64,000 nucleotides of DNA, taken from assembly GCF_002160985.1 (NCBI RefSeq), contig NZ_NFLQ01000001.1:62001-126000 (forward strand). The letters run 5' to 3'. Source of the stretch: Lachnoclostridium sp. An118. GTDB lineage: Bacteria; Bacillota; Clostridia; Lachnospirales; Lachnospiraceae. Below, piece after piece: positions 24,873-32,848 of the stretch; the stretch's first letter is position 1; every line of letters begins with the position of its first letter. The translations under genes were made by a program, and so were the position numbers. The notes beneath the pieces were generated by a model. The model worked only from the letters and a program-made list of their open reading frames with translations. It made no database searches and had not been told where the DNA came from.

Positions 24873-25598
24873 ATGAATGTACCAAGGCATGTGGCGATCA
24901 TCCTGGACGGGAACGGGCGGTGGGCCAAGGCAAAGGGAATGCCCCGCAATTACGGTCACGCCCAGGGTAGCAAGAACGTGGAGAGGATCTGTGAGGAGGC
25001 ATGGAAGATGGGCATCAAGTACCTGACTGTCTACGCCTTTTCCACGGAGAACTGGAGCCGCCCCAGGGATGAAGTGGACGCCCTGATGAAGCTTCTTCGC
25101 AATTACATGAAGACCTGCCTGAAGACGGCGGCAAAAAACGACATGAAGGTCCGGGTCATCGGCGACAAGACCAGGCTGGATGAGGATATCCGCAGCAGGA
25201 TCGCCGAGCTGGAGGAAGCCACGGAAGGCAACGGGGGGCTGAACTTCCAGATTGCCCTCAACTACGGCAGCCGGGACGAGATCGTCCGGGCGGTGAGGAG
25301 GCTGGCTGAGGATGCAAGGGACGGAAAGCTGGAGCCGCAGTCCGTCACTCCGGACGTCTTCGCCTCTTATCTGGATACCCATGACATCCCGGATCCGGAC
25401 CTCCTCATCCGCACCAGCGGCGAGGAGAGACTGTCCAATTTCCTCCTGTGGCAGCTTGCCTACTCGGAATTCTACTTCACAGACGTGCTGTGGCCTGATT
25501 TTACAAAGGAGGAGCTCGCAAAGGCCATAGAGTACTACAATGGCCGTGACAGGCGCTACGGCGGCGTGGAGAAAAAGGAGGATGGAGGAAATGTTTAA
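24873..25598 (+). CDS. uppS: Isoprenyl transferase (undecaprenyl diphosphate synthase)
   Basis: The 241-residue cis-prenyltransferase makes the C55 lipid carrier of peptidoglycan synthesis. Seen: HVAIILDGNGRWAKAKGMPR (catalytic Asp in DGNGRW), YGHAQGSKNVERI, LTVYAFSTENWSRP, NFQIALNYGSRDEI and DLLIRTSGEERLSNFLLWQL. The ATG at 24873 fits AAGGGAGA (24858-24865); an in-frame GTG at 24855 would have no such site. It overlaps cdsA by eight bases, implying coupled translation. Confidence 0.97.
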   Translation: MNVPRHVAIILDGNGRWAKAKGMPRNYGHAQGSKNVERICEEAWKMGIKYLTVYAFSTENWSRPRDEVDALMKLLRNYMKTCLKTAAKNDMKVRVIGDKTRLDEDIRSRIAELEEATEGNGGLNFQIALNYGSRDEIVRAVRRLAEDARDGKLEPQSVTPDVFASYLDTHDIPDPDLLIRTSGEERLSNFLLWQLAYSEFYFTDVLWPDFTKEELAKAIEYYNGRDRRYGGVEKKEDGGNV

Positions 25599-26388
25599 GA
25601 CAAGGCTTTTGAGCGGCATCGTGCTGGTGGTCATCCTCATTGCCACAGTGGGGTACGGCGGCAGTCTCCTCTTCGGGGTGCTGGCGGTGATCAGCCTGAT
25701 CGGCATGAGCGAGCTCTACAAAGTGGTGGATGTACACAGGAGGGCCCTCGGCATCACAGGCTACCTGGGGGCTGCAGCCTATTACGCGCTCCTGTACACA
25801 GACAGGATGGAGTGGATGACAGCGCTCACCATCCTGTTCCTTGTGGTGGTCATGGCGGTGTATGTGTTCTCTTTCCCTGCCTTCCGGACGGAGCAGGTGA
25901 TGGTGACCTTCTTCGGCCTCTTCTATGTGGCGGTCATGCTGTCCTACGTGTACCAGACGAGGATGCTGCCGGAAGGGGGGACAGCCGTGTGGCTCATTTT
26001 CCTGAGCTCCTGGGGATGCGACACCTGTGCCTACTGCGTGGGCATGCTCATCGGAAAGCACAAGATGGCGCCCCGCCTGAGCCCGAAGAAATCCGTGGAA
26101 GGCGGCGTGGGGGGAGTTCTTGGAGCGGCGCTTCTTGGCGCACTCTTCTCCCTGGCCATGAACCAGTGGGGCGGCGCGGACGTGGACCCTCTGTTCTACG
26201 CGGTCATCTGCGGGGCGGGCGGTATCATCTCCCAGATCGGCGACCTGGCGGCCTCCGCCATCAAGCGGAACCACGATGTGAAGGACTACGGGAAGCTGAT
26301 CCCGGGGCACGGCGGCATACTGGACCGGTTTGACAGCGTGATATTTACAGCGCCTGTCATCTACTATCTGGCTGCTATGCTGGCTTAA
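25591..26388 (+). CDS. cdsA: Phosphatidate cytidylyltransferase
   Basis: The 265-residue membrane enzyme makes CDP-diacylglycerol. Several hydrophobic segments precede the family signature, seen as SAIKRNHDVKDYGKLIPGHG followed by GILDRFDS near the C-terminus. The start at 25591 is served by AAAGGAGG (25575-25582); ATG 25582 is an alternative three codons upstream. It follows uppS with overlap and precedes dxr by 39 bases, the standard order in Clostridia. Confidence 0.96.
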   Translation: MFKTRLLSGIVLVVILIATVGYGGSLLFGVLAVISLIGMSELYKVVDVHRRALGITGYLGAAAYYALLYTDRMEWMTALTILFLVVVMAVYVFSFPAFRTEQVMVTFFGLFYVAVMLSYVYQTRMLPEGGTAVWLIFLSSWGCDTCAYCVGMLIGKHKMAPRLSPKKSVEGGVGGVLGAALLGALFSLAMNQWGGADVDPLFYAVICGAGGIISQIGDLAASAIKRNHDVKDYGKLIPGHGGILDRFDSVIFTAPVIYYLAAMLA

Positions 26389-26427
26389 GCCGCAGGCTGC
26401 TGTCTTTTTGAAGAAGGGAGATAGGAC

Positions 26428-27579
26428 ATGAAAAAAATTGCCATACTGGGCTCCACGGGCTCCATCGGGACACAGACCCTGGAGGTTGTGAGGGAAAACG
26501 GTGATATAGAGGTGACTGCCCTGGCAGCAGGGCAAAACATCGGGCTTCTGGAAAAACAGATACGGGAGTTCTCTCCCCGGCTGGCGGCTGTCTGGGACGA
26601 GGAGCGGGCCTTTGAGCTGAGAAGCCGCATCCGGGACCTGGACACACAGGTCCTGTCCGGCATGGACGGACTGATCCAGGTATCAACGGAGGAGAAGGCG
26701 GATATACTTGTAACAGCCATCGTTGGCATGATCGGCATCCGGCCTACCATGGAGGCCATCCGGGCGGGGAAGGATATTGCTCTGGCCAACAAGGAAACGC
26801 TGGTGACAGCGGGGCATCTCATCATGCCACTGGCCAGGGAGCGGGGGGTGTCCATCCTCCCGGTGGACAGTGAGCACAGCGCCATCTTCCAGTCCCTCCA
26901 GGGAGGGCAGGAGAAGGCCCTGAAGAAAATCCTCCTGACCGCCTCCGGGGGGCCCTTCCGTGGCAGGACCCGGGAGGAACTCAAGGATGTGCAGGTGGAG
27001 GATGCACTGAAGCATCCCAACTGGGAGATGGGGCAGAAGATCACCATCGACTCCTCCACCATGGCAAACAAGGGGCTGGAAGTGATAGAGGCGAAGTGGC
27101 TCTTTGATGTGGACGTGGACCAGATCCAGGTGGTGGTCCAGCCCCAGAGTGTGGTCCACTCCATGGTGGAGTACGAGGACGGGGCGGTCATCGCCCAGCT
27201 GGGGACGCCGGACATGAAGCTGCCTATCCAGTACGCACTCTATTACCCGGAGCGCAGATATCTGCCGGGGGAGAGACTGGATTTCTGGAGTATCGGAAAG
27301 CTGGACTTTGAGAGGCCGGACACAGAGACCTTCCGGGCCCTGGCCCTGGCCTACAGGGCAGGGCGGGCCGGGGGCAGCCTTCCCACCGTGTTTAACGCGG
27401 CCAACGAGATGGCTGTGGCGAAATTCCTGGACCGGCAGATAGGATATCTGGAGATCACAGACCTGATAGGGGAGTGCATGGAGAGACATGTGAATATTCC
27501 CTCCCCCTCCCTCGACGAGATACTGGACACAGAGGCGGGCGTCTATGAGTATATAAACAGCAGACTTGGCAGGAGGTAA
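26428..27579 (+). CDS. dxr: 1-deoxy-D-xylulose 5-phosphate reductoisomerase
   Basis: The 383-residue NADPH enzyme makes MEP, the committed step of the methylerythritol isoprenoid pathway. Seen: IAILGSTGSIGTQTLEVV (NADPH loop), LANKETLVTAGHLIM, LPVDSEHSAIFQSLQGG (metal-binding Asp/Glu), TASGGPFRGRTREEL and MGQKITIDSSTMANKGLEVI. Length is typical. rseP begins four bases after its stop. Together with uppS and cdsA it supplies envelope lipid precursors. Confidence 0.98.
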   Translation: MKKIAILGSTGSIGTQTLEVVRENGDIEVTALAAGQNIGLLEKQIREFSPRLAAVWDEERAFELRSRIRDLDTQVLSGMDGLIQVSTEEKADILVTAIVGMIGIRPTMEAIRAGKDIALANKETLVTAGHLIMPLARERGVSILPVDSEHSAIFQSLQGGQEKALKKILLTASGGPFRGRTREELKDVQVEDALKHPNWEMGQKITIDSSTMANKGLEVIEAKWLFDVDVDQIQVVVQPQSVVHSMVEYEDGAVIAQLGTPDMKLPIQYALYYPERRYLPGERLDFWSIGKLDFERPDTETFRALALAYRAGRAGGSLPTVFNAANEMAVAKFLDRQIGYLEITDLIGECMERHVNIPSPSLDEILDTEAGVYEYINSRLGRR

Positions 27580-27582
27580 CAT

Positions 27583-28614
27583 TTGGGTATTATCATTGCA
27601 ATCTTAATCTTCAGCTTTATCATCTTTTTCCACGAGCTGGGACATTTCACCCTGGCGAAGCTGAACCATATCGACGTGCAGGAGTTCTCCGTTGGTATGG
27701 GGCCGGCCATCTTCACAAAGGAGTATCACGGCACCCTGTACGCGGTGCGCATCCTGCCTATCGGCGGGTACTGCGCCATGGGCGAGGACGAGGAGGCGAC
27801 GGACTCCCCCGCCAATTTCAACAACAAGTCCGTGTGGGCCCGGATCTGTGTCATAGCGGCGGGGCCTGTGTTCAACTTTATCCTGGCCCTCATATGCGCG
27901 GCCATCCTTGTGGGAGCGGCGGGCTACGATGAGCCGGTGGCGGGGGAAGTGGAGCCGGATTACCCGGCAGCCCAGGCAGGGCTTGAGGCCGGCGACCGGA
28001 TCGTGGAGATGAACGGGAAAAATATCCATCTCTTCAAGGAAATCCAGGTGTATAACCAGTTCCACCAGGGGGAGGAAGTGGAGCTCACCTACGAGCGGGA
28101 CGGGGAGGAGCACACGGTCACCATCACCCCGAAATATGACGAGGAACTGCAGTACTACAGGCTGGGCATCAGCAGCAGCGGCTACACGGCGGCCACCCCC
28201 CTGACCGCTGTCCGGTACGGGGCCTACGAGGTGAAATACTGGATCGACACCACCCTCCTGAGCCTGAAGATGCTGGTGACAGGCCAGATCGGCATTGACC
28301 AGCTCTCCGGTCCTGTGGGTATCGTGGACGTGGTGGACGACACCTACCAGGAGGCCAAAAGCTACGGCACCGCCACGGTGGCAGTCAACATGCTGAACAT
28401 CGCCATCCTCATATCAGCCAACCTGGGGGTCATGAACCTCCTGCCCCTGCCGGCTCTGGACGGGGGGCGGCTTGTCTTCCTCGTCATAGAGGCTGTGCGG
28501 CGCAAGCGCATCCCGCCGGAGAAGGAGGGCTATGTCCACTTTGCCGGGATCGTGCTTTTGATGGCGCTGATGGTGGTGGTCATGTTCAACGACATACAGA
28601 GGGTGTTTTTCTAA
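27583..28614 (+). CDS. rseP: Site-2 RIP metalloprotease (RseP/YluC type)
   Basis: The 343-residue membrane protease cleaves anti-sigma factors or signal peptides in the membrane. It starts at TTG 27583 behind AGGAGGT; the first helix carries the zinc motif FFHELGHF (about residues 11-18), a PDZ domain lies about 110-190 (PAAQAGLEAGDRIVEMNGK), and the second metal motif is LPLPALDGGRLVF near the C-terminus. It is the last gene of the pyrH operon here; ispG and polC, often next, are absent and a double hairpin follows. Confidence 0.96.
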   Translation: MGIIIAILIFSFIIFFHELGHFTLAKLNHIDVQEFSVGMGPAIFTKEYHGTLYAVRILPIGGYCAMGEDEEATDSPANFNNKSVWARICVIAAGPVFNFILALICAAILVGAAGYDEPVAGEVEPDYPAAQAGLEAGDRIVEMNGKNIHLFKEIQVYNQFHQGEEVELTYERDGEEHTVTITPKYDEELQYYRLGISSSGYTAATPLTAVRYGAYEVKYWIDTTLLSLKMLVTGQIGIDQLSGPVGIVDVVDDTYQEAKSYGTATVAVNMLNIAILISANLGVMNLLPLPALDGGRLVFLVIEAVRRKRIPPEKEGYVHFAGIVLLMALMVVVMFNDIQRVFF

Positions 28615-28654
28615 AATCGATAGCCTGTGCGGCATTGTAACTATATTGAGAAAA

Positions 28655-28720
28655 AAAGCGGTCAGCTCCGGGATATAAAACCAGAGCCGGCCGCTTTCTC
28701 TGTCGCTTTTTCGACAGAGA
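28655..28720 (+). terminator. Double hairpin ending the rseP operon
   Basis: An imperfect stem (AAAGCGG...CCGCTTT, 28655-28697) is followed at once by a perfect 9-bp stem TCTCTGTCG/CGACAGAGA (28697-28720). The T-run lies in the second loop rather than after it, so termination may be partial. Confidence 0.6.
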
Positions 28721-28804
28721 ACAGCATTGCTAAAAAATTAACAGAAATTCGAAAAACAGTTGAATTAAGAGAAGAAAAAATATATAATATAATAGGCAGA
28801 AAAT

Positions 28805-28833
28805 TTGGTTGACTTTTTGCAATTATCTATAAT
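28805..28833 (+). promoter_or_regulatory. Promoter of the sodium-pump cluster
   Basis: TTGGTT (28805-28810), 17 bases and TATAAT (28828-28833) in an AT-rich stretch; the first gene starts at 28884. Confidence 0.65.
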
Positions 28834-28883
28834 CTGCATGAGAAAACCTGATTTAAATAATAATGAAAATGGAGGGCTAGGTT

Positions 28884-30323
28884 ATGAGCAACATGGCAAC
28901 AGAAAATGCAGCAAGCCGAAGGATCACTTCTCTGCTTGATGCAGGCAGCTTTGTTGAAATCGGCGGCGGTGTGACTGCCAGAGCAACTGATTTTAACATG
29001 CAGGAAACAAAAACTCCGGGAGACGGCGTCCTTACCGGGTACGGTCTGATCGACGGGAATCTTGTCTACGTCTACAGCCAGGACGCATCTGTGCTGGGAG
29101 GTTCTGTCGGTGAGATGCATGCAAAGAAGATCGTGTCTGTCTATGATATGGCGATGAAGATGGGCGCTCCTGTCATCGGGCTTTTGGACTGTGCGGGTAT
29201 CCGCCTGCAGGAGGCCACAGACGCACTGGAAGCATTCGGGCAGCTCTACCTGAAGCAGACAATGGCTTCCGGTGTTGTCCCCCAGGTCACAGCGATCTTC
29301 GGAAGCTGCGGCGGCGGTCTGGCGGCACTGGCTGCGCTGACAGATTTTACATTTATGGAGGAGAAGAACGCAAAGCTGTTTGTGAATTCTCCCAATGCGA
29401 TTCCGGGCAATACAGTCCAGAAATGCGACACAGCCTCCCCGAAATTCCAGAGTGAGTCCGCGGGTCTTGTGGACGCGGTGGGGACAGAGGAGGAGATCCT
29501 CTCCGACATCCGCTCGCTGATCTGCATGCTGCCCTGCAACAACGAGGAGGACGCCTCCTACGATGAGTGTACAGACGACCTGAACCGTCTGTGCGGGGAT
29601 ATCGAGAACGCGGCGGAGGATACAGCCATTGCTCTGGCCCAGATTTCAGACAACGGTGTTGTCTTTGAGGTGAAGAAGGATTACGCAAAGGATATGGTCA
29701 CAGCCTTTATCCGACTCAACGGCATGACTGTGGGAGCTGTTGCGAACCGCTCAAAGGTCTACAATGCGGATGCAGAGGTGACGGCAGAATTTGACGGCTC
29801 CCTGTCCACCGCAGGAGCGCGCAAGGCCTCTCAGTTTGTGAGGTTCTGTGACTCCTTCAACATTCCGGTGCTGACACTGACCAATGTGACAGGCTTTGAC
29901 GCATCCAAGTGCGCGGAGAGGAATCTGGCCCGGGAGACGGCAAAGCTCATCTATGCGTTTGCTGATGCAACCGTTCCGAAGGTCAATGTCATTATCGGAA
30001 AAGCCTACGGCAGCGCCTATGTGGCTATGAACAGTAAATCCATCGGCGCGGATATGGTCTATGCATGGCCGAATGCGGAGATCGGCATGATGGACGCGGG
30101 CCTGGCTGCAAGGATCATGTATCCTGACGCTGACAGGGCAGTCCAGACAGAGAAGGCTGCAGACTACCGCACGCTCCAGTCCAGCCCGGCTTCCGCGGCA
30201 GGACGGGGCTATGTGGACGCAGTCATCAGCCCGGCAGAGACGCGCAAATATATTATCGGAGCATTCGAGATGCTCTTCACAAAGAGAGAGGATCGTCCTG
30301 CAAAGAAACATGGAACGGTTTAG
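28884..30323 (+). CDS. Acyl-CoA carboxyltransferase (MmdA / 12S type)
   Basis: The 479-residue protein is a crotonase-fold carboxyltransferase of the propionyl-CoA carboxylase beta, methylmalonyl-CoA decarboxylase alpha and transcarboxylase 12S family. Both halves are visible: GDGVLTGYGLIDGNLVYVYS and GLLDCAGIRLQEA in the N half, AIFGSCGGGLAALAAL for the oxyanion hole, and NVTGFDASKCAERNLAR and IIGKAYGSAYVAMNSKSIGA in the C half. It would move a carboxyl group between an acyl-CoA and biotin. In this cluster the biotin is on a separate carrier. Which acyl-CoA is used cannot be told by eye. Confidence 0.85.
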   Translation: MSNMATENAASRRITSLLDAGSFVEIGGGVTARATDFNMQETKTPGDGVLTGYGLIDGNLVYVYSQDASVLGGSVGEMHAKKIVSVYDMAMKMGAPVIGLLDCAGIRLQEATDALEAFGQLYLKQTMASGVVPQVTAIFGSCGGGLAALAALTDFTFMEEKNAKLFVNSPNAIPGNTVQKCDTASPKFQSESAGLVDAVGTEEEILSDIRSLICMLPCNNEEDASYDECTDDLNRLCGDIENAAEDTAIALAQISDNGVVFEVKKDYAKDMVTAFIRLNGMTVGAVANRSKVYNADAEVTAEFDGSLSTAGARKASQFVRFCDSFNIPVLTLTNVTGFDASKCAERNLARETAKLIYAFADATVPKVNVIIGKAYGSAYVAMNSKSIGADMVYAWPNAEIGMMDAGLAARIMYPDADRAVQTEKAADYRTLQSSPASAAGRGYVDAVISPAETRKYIIGAFEMLFTKREDRPAKKHGTV

Positions 30324-30337
30324 TGAGGTGAGACGAA

Positions 30338-31153
30338 TTGAAGAAGAAGATTAGCTTATTATTATGCACGCTTACGGTTGTGTTTGCCCTGGCCGGGTGC
30401 AGCGGCGAGGACTCCGGAGTGGAGTATGACCAGGCTGCCATCGGGGAGGCCACCGAGTTCCTCATCAGCTACTGCTCCACCGCGGATGAGACGACCATTG
30501 AGCAGTGGAACAGCCTCTCTGACGAGCAGCTGGATATCCAGATGGCTCAGTCAGGCTATCCCTTCACGGGGGACAGCTTCCTTGGCTCCATGGATGCCTG
30601 GCAGGCAGGCATAGAGGAGTGCGGAGCCTACGAGGGGCACGGTGACTTCACATATGATGCCTCCCAGACAGAGCTCTCCGTGACGACTACGGCTCAGTTT
30701 GCGGACAGGGAGGCCAACCTTGAGATCATCTACAAGGCAGACGTGCGGGGCAACCTGCATCTGGACAGCCTTACAGTCAGCGGTATCTATTCTATGGGGG
30801 AGATCCTGAGCAAGGCGGGGCTGAACACGCTGCTTGGCATGGGGACCGTATTTGTTGTACTCATTATCATCAGTGTGATCATCTCCCTGCTGAAGTATAT
30901 ACCGAAGCTGCAGGAGGCGTTCTCAAGGAAGGATGCAAAGGTCCAGGAAGCGGCAGCTCCCGCAGCGGCAGCTCCGGAGCCGGCCCATAGGGCAGTACCG
31001 GAGGCGGCGCCCGAGGCGGAGCCTGAGGATGTGACAGACGACGGCGAGCTCGTGGCAGTCATTGCGGCGGCCATCGCGGCATCAGAGGAAGTGCCGGCAG
31101 ACGGCTTTATCGTGAGAAGCATCAGACGGCGGAAATCAAATAAGTGGATGTAA
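30338..31153 (+). CDS. OadG-like subunit fused to a lipoprotein N-terminal domain
   Basis: The 271-residue protein starts at TTG 30338 with a lipoprotein signal (KKKISLLLCTLTVVFALAGC, lipid Cys about 21), has an outer domain to about residue 155, a single membrane span (LLGMGTVFVVLIIISVIISL, about 165-184), then an Ala/Pro/Glu-rich tail. The span and tail match the small gamma subunit (OadG) that holds Na+-pumping decarboxylases together. The extra secreted domain makes it about three times longer than a classic OadG. Its place between the carboxyltransferase and the biotin carrier supports this role. Confidence 0.8.
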   Translation: MKKKISLLLCTLTVVFALAGCSGEDSGVEYDQAAIGEATEFLISYCSTADETTIEQWNSLSDEQLDIQMAQSGYPFTGDSFLGSMDAWQAGIEECGAYEGHGDFTYDASQTELSVTTTAQFADREANLEIIYKADVRGNLHLDSLTVSGIYSMGEILSKAGLNTLLGMGTVFVVLIIISVIISLLKYIPKLQEAFSRKDAKVQEAAAPAAAAPEPAHRAVPEAAPEAEPEDVTDDGELVAVIAAAIAASEEVPADGFIVRSIRRRKSNKWM

Positions 31154-31180
31154 GTATAACCGGATCAGGAGGATATAAAA

Positions 31181-31570
31181 ATGAAAAACTACACAATCAC
31201 AGTAAATGGAAATGTATACGATGTAACGGTTGAGGAGAAGGCGGCAGGAGCGGCTCCCGCAGCGGCAGCGGCCCCGGCACCGAAAGCACCTGCGGCCCCG
31301 GCACCAAAGGCACCTGCGGCAGCCCCGGCACCGAAAGCACCTGCGGCAGGCGCTGGATCTATCCAGGTGAAGGCAGGAGCGGCCGGAAAGGTATTTAAGA
31401 TCGAGGCGAACGTAGGCCAGGCTGTAAAGCGCGGTGATGCGGTTGTCATTATCGAGGCTATGAAAATGGAGATCCCCATCGTGGCACCCGAGGACGGAAC
31501 AGTTGCCAGCGTTGATGTGGCTGTAGGCGATGCCGTTGAGGCAGGCGCGGTTCTGGCTACATTGAACTAG
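31181..31570 (+). CDS. Biotin carboxyl carrier protein of the decarboxylase complex
   Basis: The 129-residue protein has a short N-terminal domain (KNYTITVNGNVYDVTVEE), a flexible linker made of repeated APAPKAPAA units (about residues 28-62), and a biotinyl domain with the target lysine in IIEAMKMEIPIVAP (about residue 97). It carries CO2 as carboxybiotin between the carboxyltransferases and the membrane subunit. GGAGG at 31168-31172 precedes the start. It is the only biotin carrier in the cluster, so both carboxyltransferases would have to share it. Confidence 0.92.
   Translation: MKNYTITVNGNVYDVTVEEKAAGAAPAAAAAPAPKAPAAPAPKAPAAAPAPKAPAAGAGSIQVKAGAAGKVFKIEANVGQAVKRGDAVVIIEAMKMEIPIVAPEDGTVASVDVAVGDAVEAGAVLATLN
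31271..31349 (+). repeat. Tandem repeat coding the Ala/Pro/Lys linker
   Basis: Three near-identical units of about 24-27 bases (core GGCACCGAAAGCACCTGCGG) encode PAPKAPAA. Such a repeat can change copy number without a frameshift. Confidence 0.75.
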
Positions 31571-31625
31571 GCGGCTAAGATGCCGTTCTGACGGAAACTT
31601 TTGAAACACGACTGGAGGTTAAAAA

Positions 31626-32777
31626 ATGGATTATATTATAACGACCTTGGGAAACCTCGTGCAGCAGACAGCCTTCCTCAACCTTACATGGGGAAATCTG
31701 ATCATGATCGCTGTTGCATGTTTTTTCCTCTATCTTGCAATCAGACATGGATTTGAACCTCTGCTGCTCGTGCCTATTGCCTTCGGTATGCTGCTTGTCA
31801 ATATCTATCCGGATATTATGCTGCATGCAGAGGACGCGGCCAACGGCACAGGAGGACTTCTCTATTATTTCTACGTGCTGGATGAGTGGTCCATCCTTCC
31901 GTCACTGATCTTCCTCGGCGTGGGAGCCATGACGGACTTCGGACCGCTGATCGCCAACCCCAAGAGCTTTCTTCTGGGAGCGGCAGCACAGTTCGGTATT
32001 TTCGCCGCTTACCTTGGCGCTATGGCCATGGGATTTTCCGACAAGGCGGCTGCCGCTATCGCCATCATCGGCGGTGCGGACGGACCGACGTCCATCTTCC
32101 TGGCCGGAAAGCTGCAGCAGACAGCAATCCTTGGCCCTATCGCCGTGGCAGCTTACTCTTACATGGCGCTGGTTCCTATCATTCAGCCGCCGGTAATGAA
32201 ACTTTTGACAACAGAAAAAGAAAGAAAGATCAAGATGGAGCAGCTCCGGCCTGTATCCAAGCTGGAGAGGATCCTCTTCCCCATCATCGTTACCATCGTG
32301 GTATGTATGATCCTTCCTACCACAGCACCTCTCGTAGGTATGCTCATGCTTGGTAACCTGTTCCGCGAGTGCGGTGTGGTAAGACAGCTTACAGAGACAG
32401 CTTCCAATGCACTGATGTACATTGTAGTTATCCTTCTTGGTACATCCGTCGGCGCTACAACAAGTGCAGAGGCATTCCTTAATCTGGATACACTGAAGAT
32501 CGTGGCCCTCGGACTAATCGCTTTTATCTTCGGTACAGCGGCAGGTGTCCTGCTCGGAAAACTGATGTGCGTGCTTACCGGAGGAAAGGTCAATCCGCTG
32601 ATCGGATCAGCCGGCGTGTCAGCCGTGCCTATGGCGGCCAGGGTATCCCAGAAGGTGGGTGCGGAGTACGATCCAACCAACTTCCTTCTCATGCATGCCA
32701 TGGGACCGAACGTGGCCGGAGTTATCGGTACGGCGGTAGTCGCCGGAACCTTTATGGCAATCTTCGGAGTTATGTAA
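31626..32777 (+). CDS. Na+-translocating decarboxylase beta subunit
   Basis: The 383-residue protein is the membrane pump subunit (OadB/MmdB/GcdB family), which decarboxylates carboxybiotin and exports Na+. Nine or so membrane segments are visible, with the family signatures GAMTDFGPLIANPKSFLLGA (Na+-binding Asp region, about 101-120), AIAIIGGADGPTSIFLAGKL (about 143-162) and GAEYDPTNFLLMHAMGPNVA near the end. Length is typical. It lies between the biotin carrier and the second carboxyltransferase. Confidence 0.95.
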   Translation: MDYIITTLGNLVQQTAFLNLTWGNLIMIAVACFFLYLAIRHGFEPLLLVPIAFGMLLVNIYPDIMLHAEDAANGTGGLLYYFYVLDEWSILPSLIFLGVGAMTDFGPLIANPKSFLLGAAAQFGIFAAYLGAMAMGFSDKAAAAIAIIGGADGPTSIFLAGKLQQTAILGPIAVAAYSYMALVPIIQPPVMKLLTTEKERKIKMEQLRPVSKLERILFPIIVTIVVCMILPTTAPLVGMLMLGNLFRECGVVRQLTETASNALMYIVVILLGTSVGATTSAEAFLNLDTLKIVALGLIAFIFGTAAGVLLGKLMCVLTGGKVNPLIGSAGVSAVPMAARVSQKVGAEYDPTNFLLMHAMGPNVAGVIGTAVVAGTFMAIFGVM

Positions 32778-32848
32778 GACCGGATCCTCCGGCTTTGGAA
32801 GAGAGCCGGAGCCGGCCATTTGAATAGAATATAATGGAGGAAGAAACA

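Noticed and set aside
28627-28812. Short plus-strand frame of 61 codons before the pump cluster
   Set aside because: It covers the terminator hairpins and part of the promoter, has no ribosome-binding site and no known motif.
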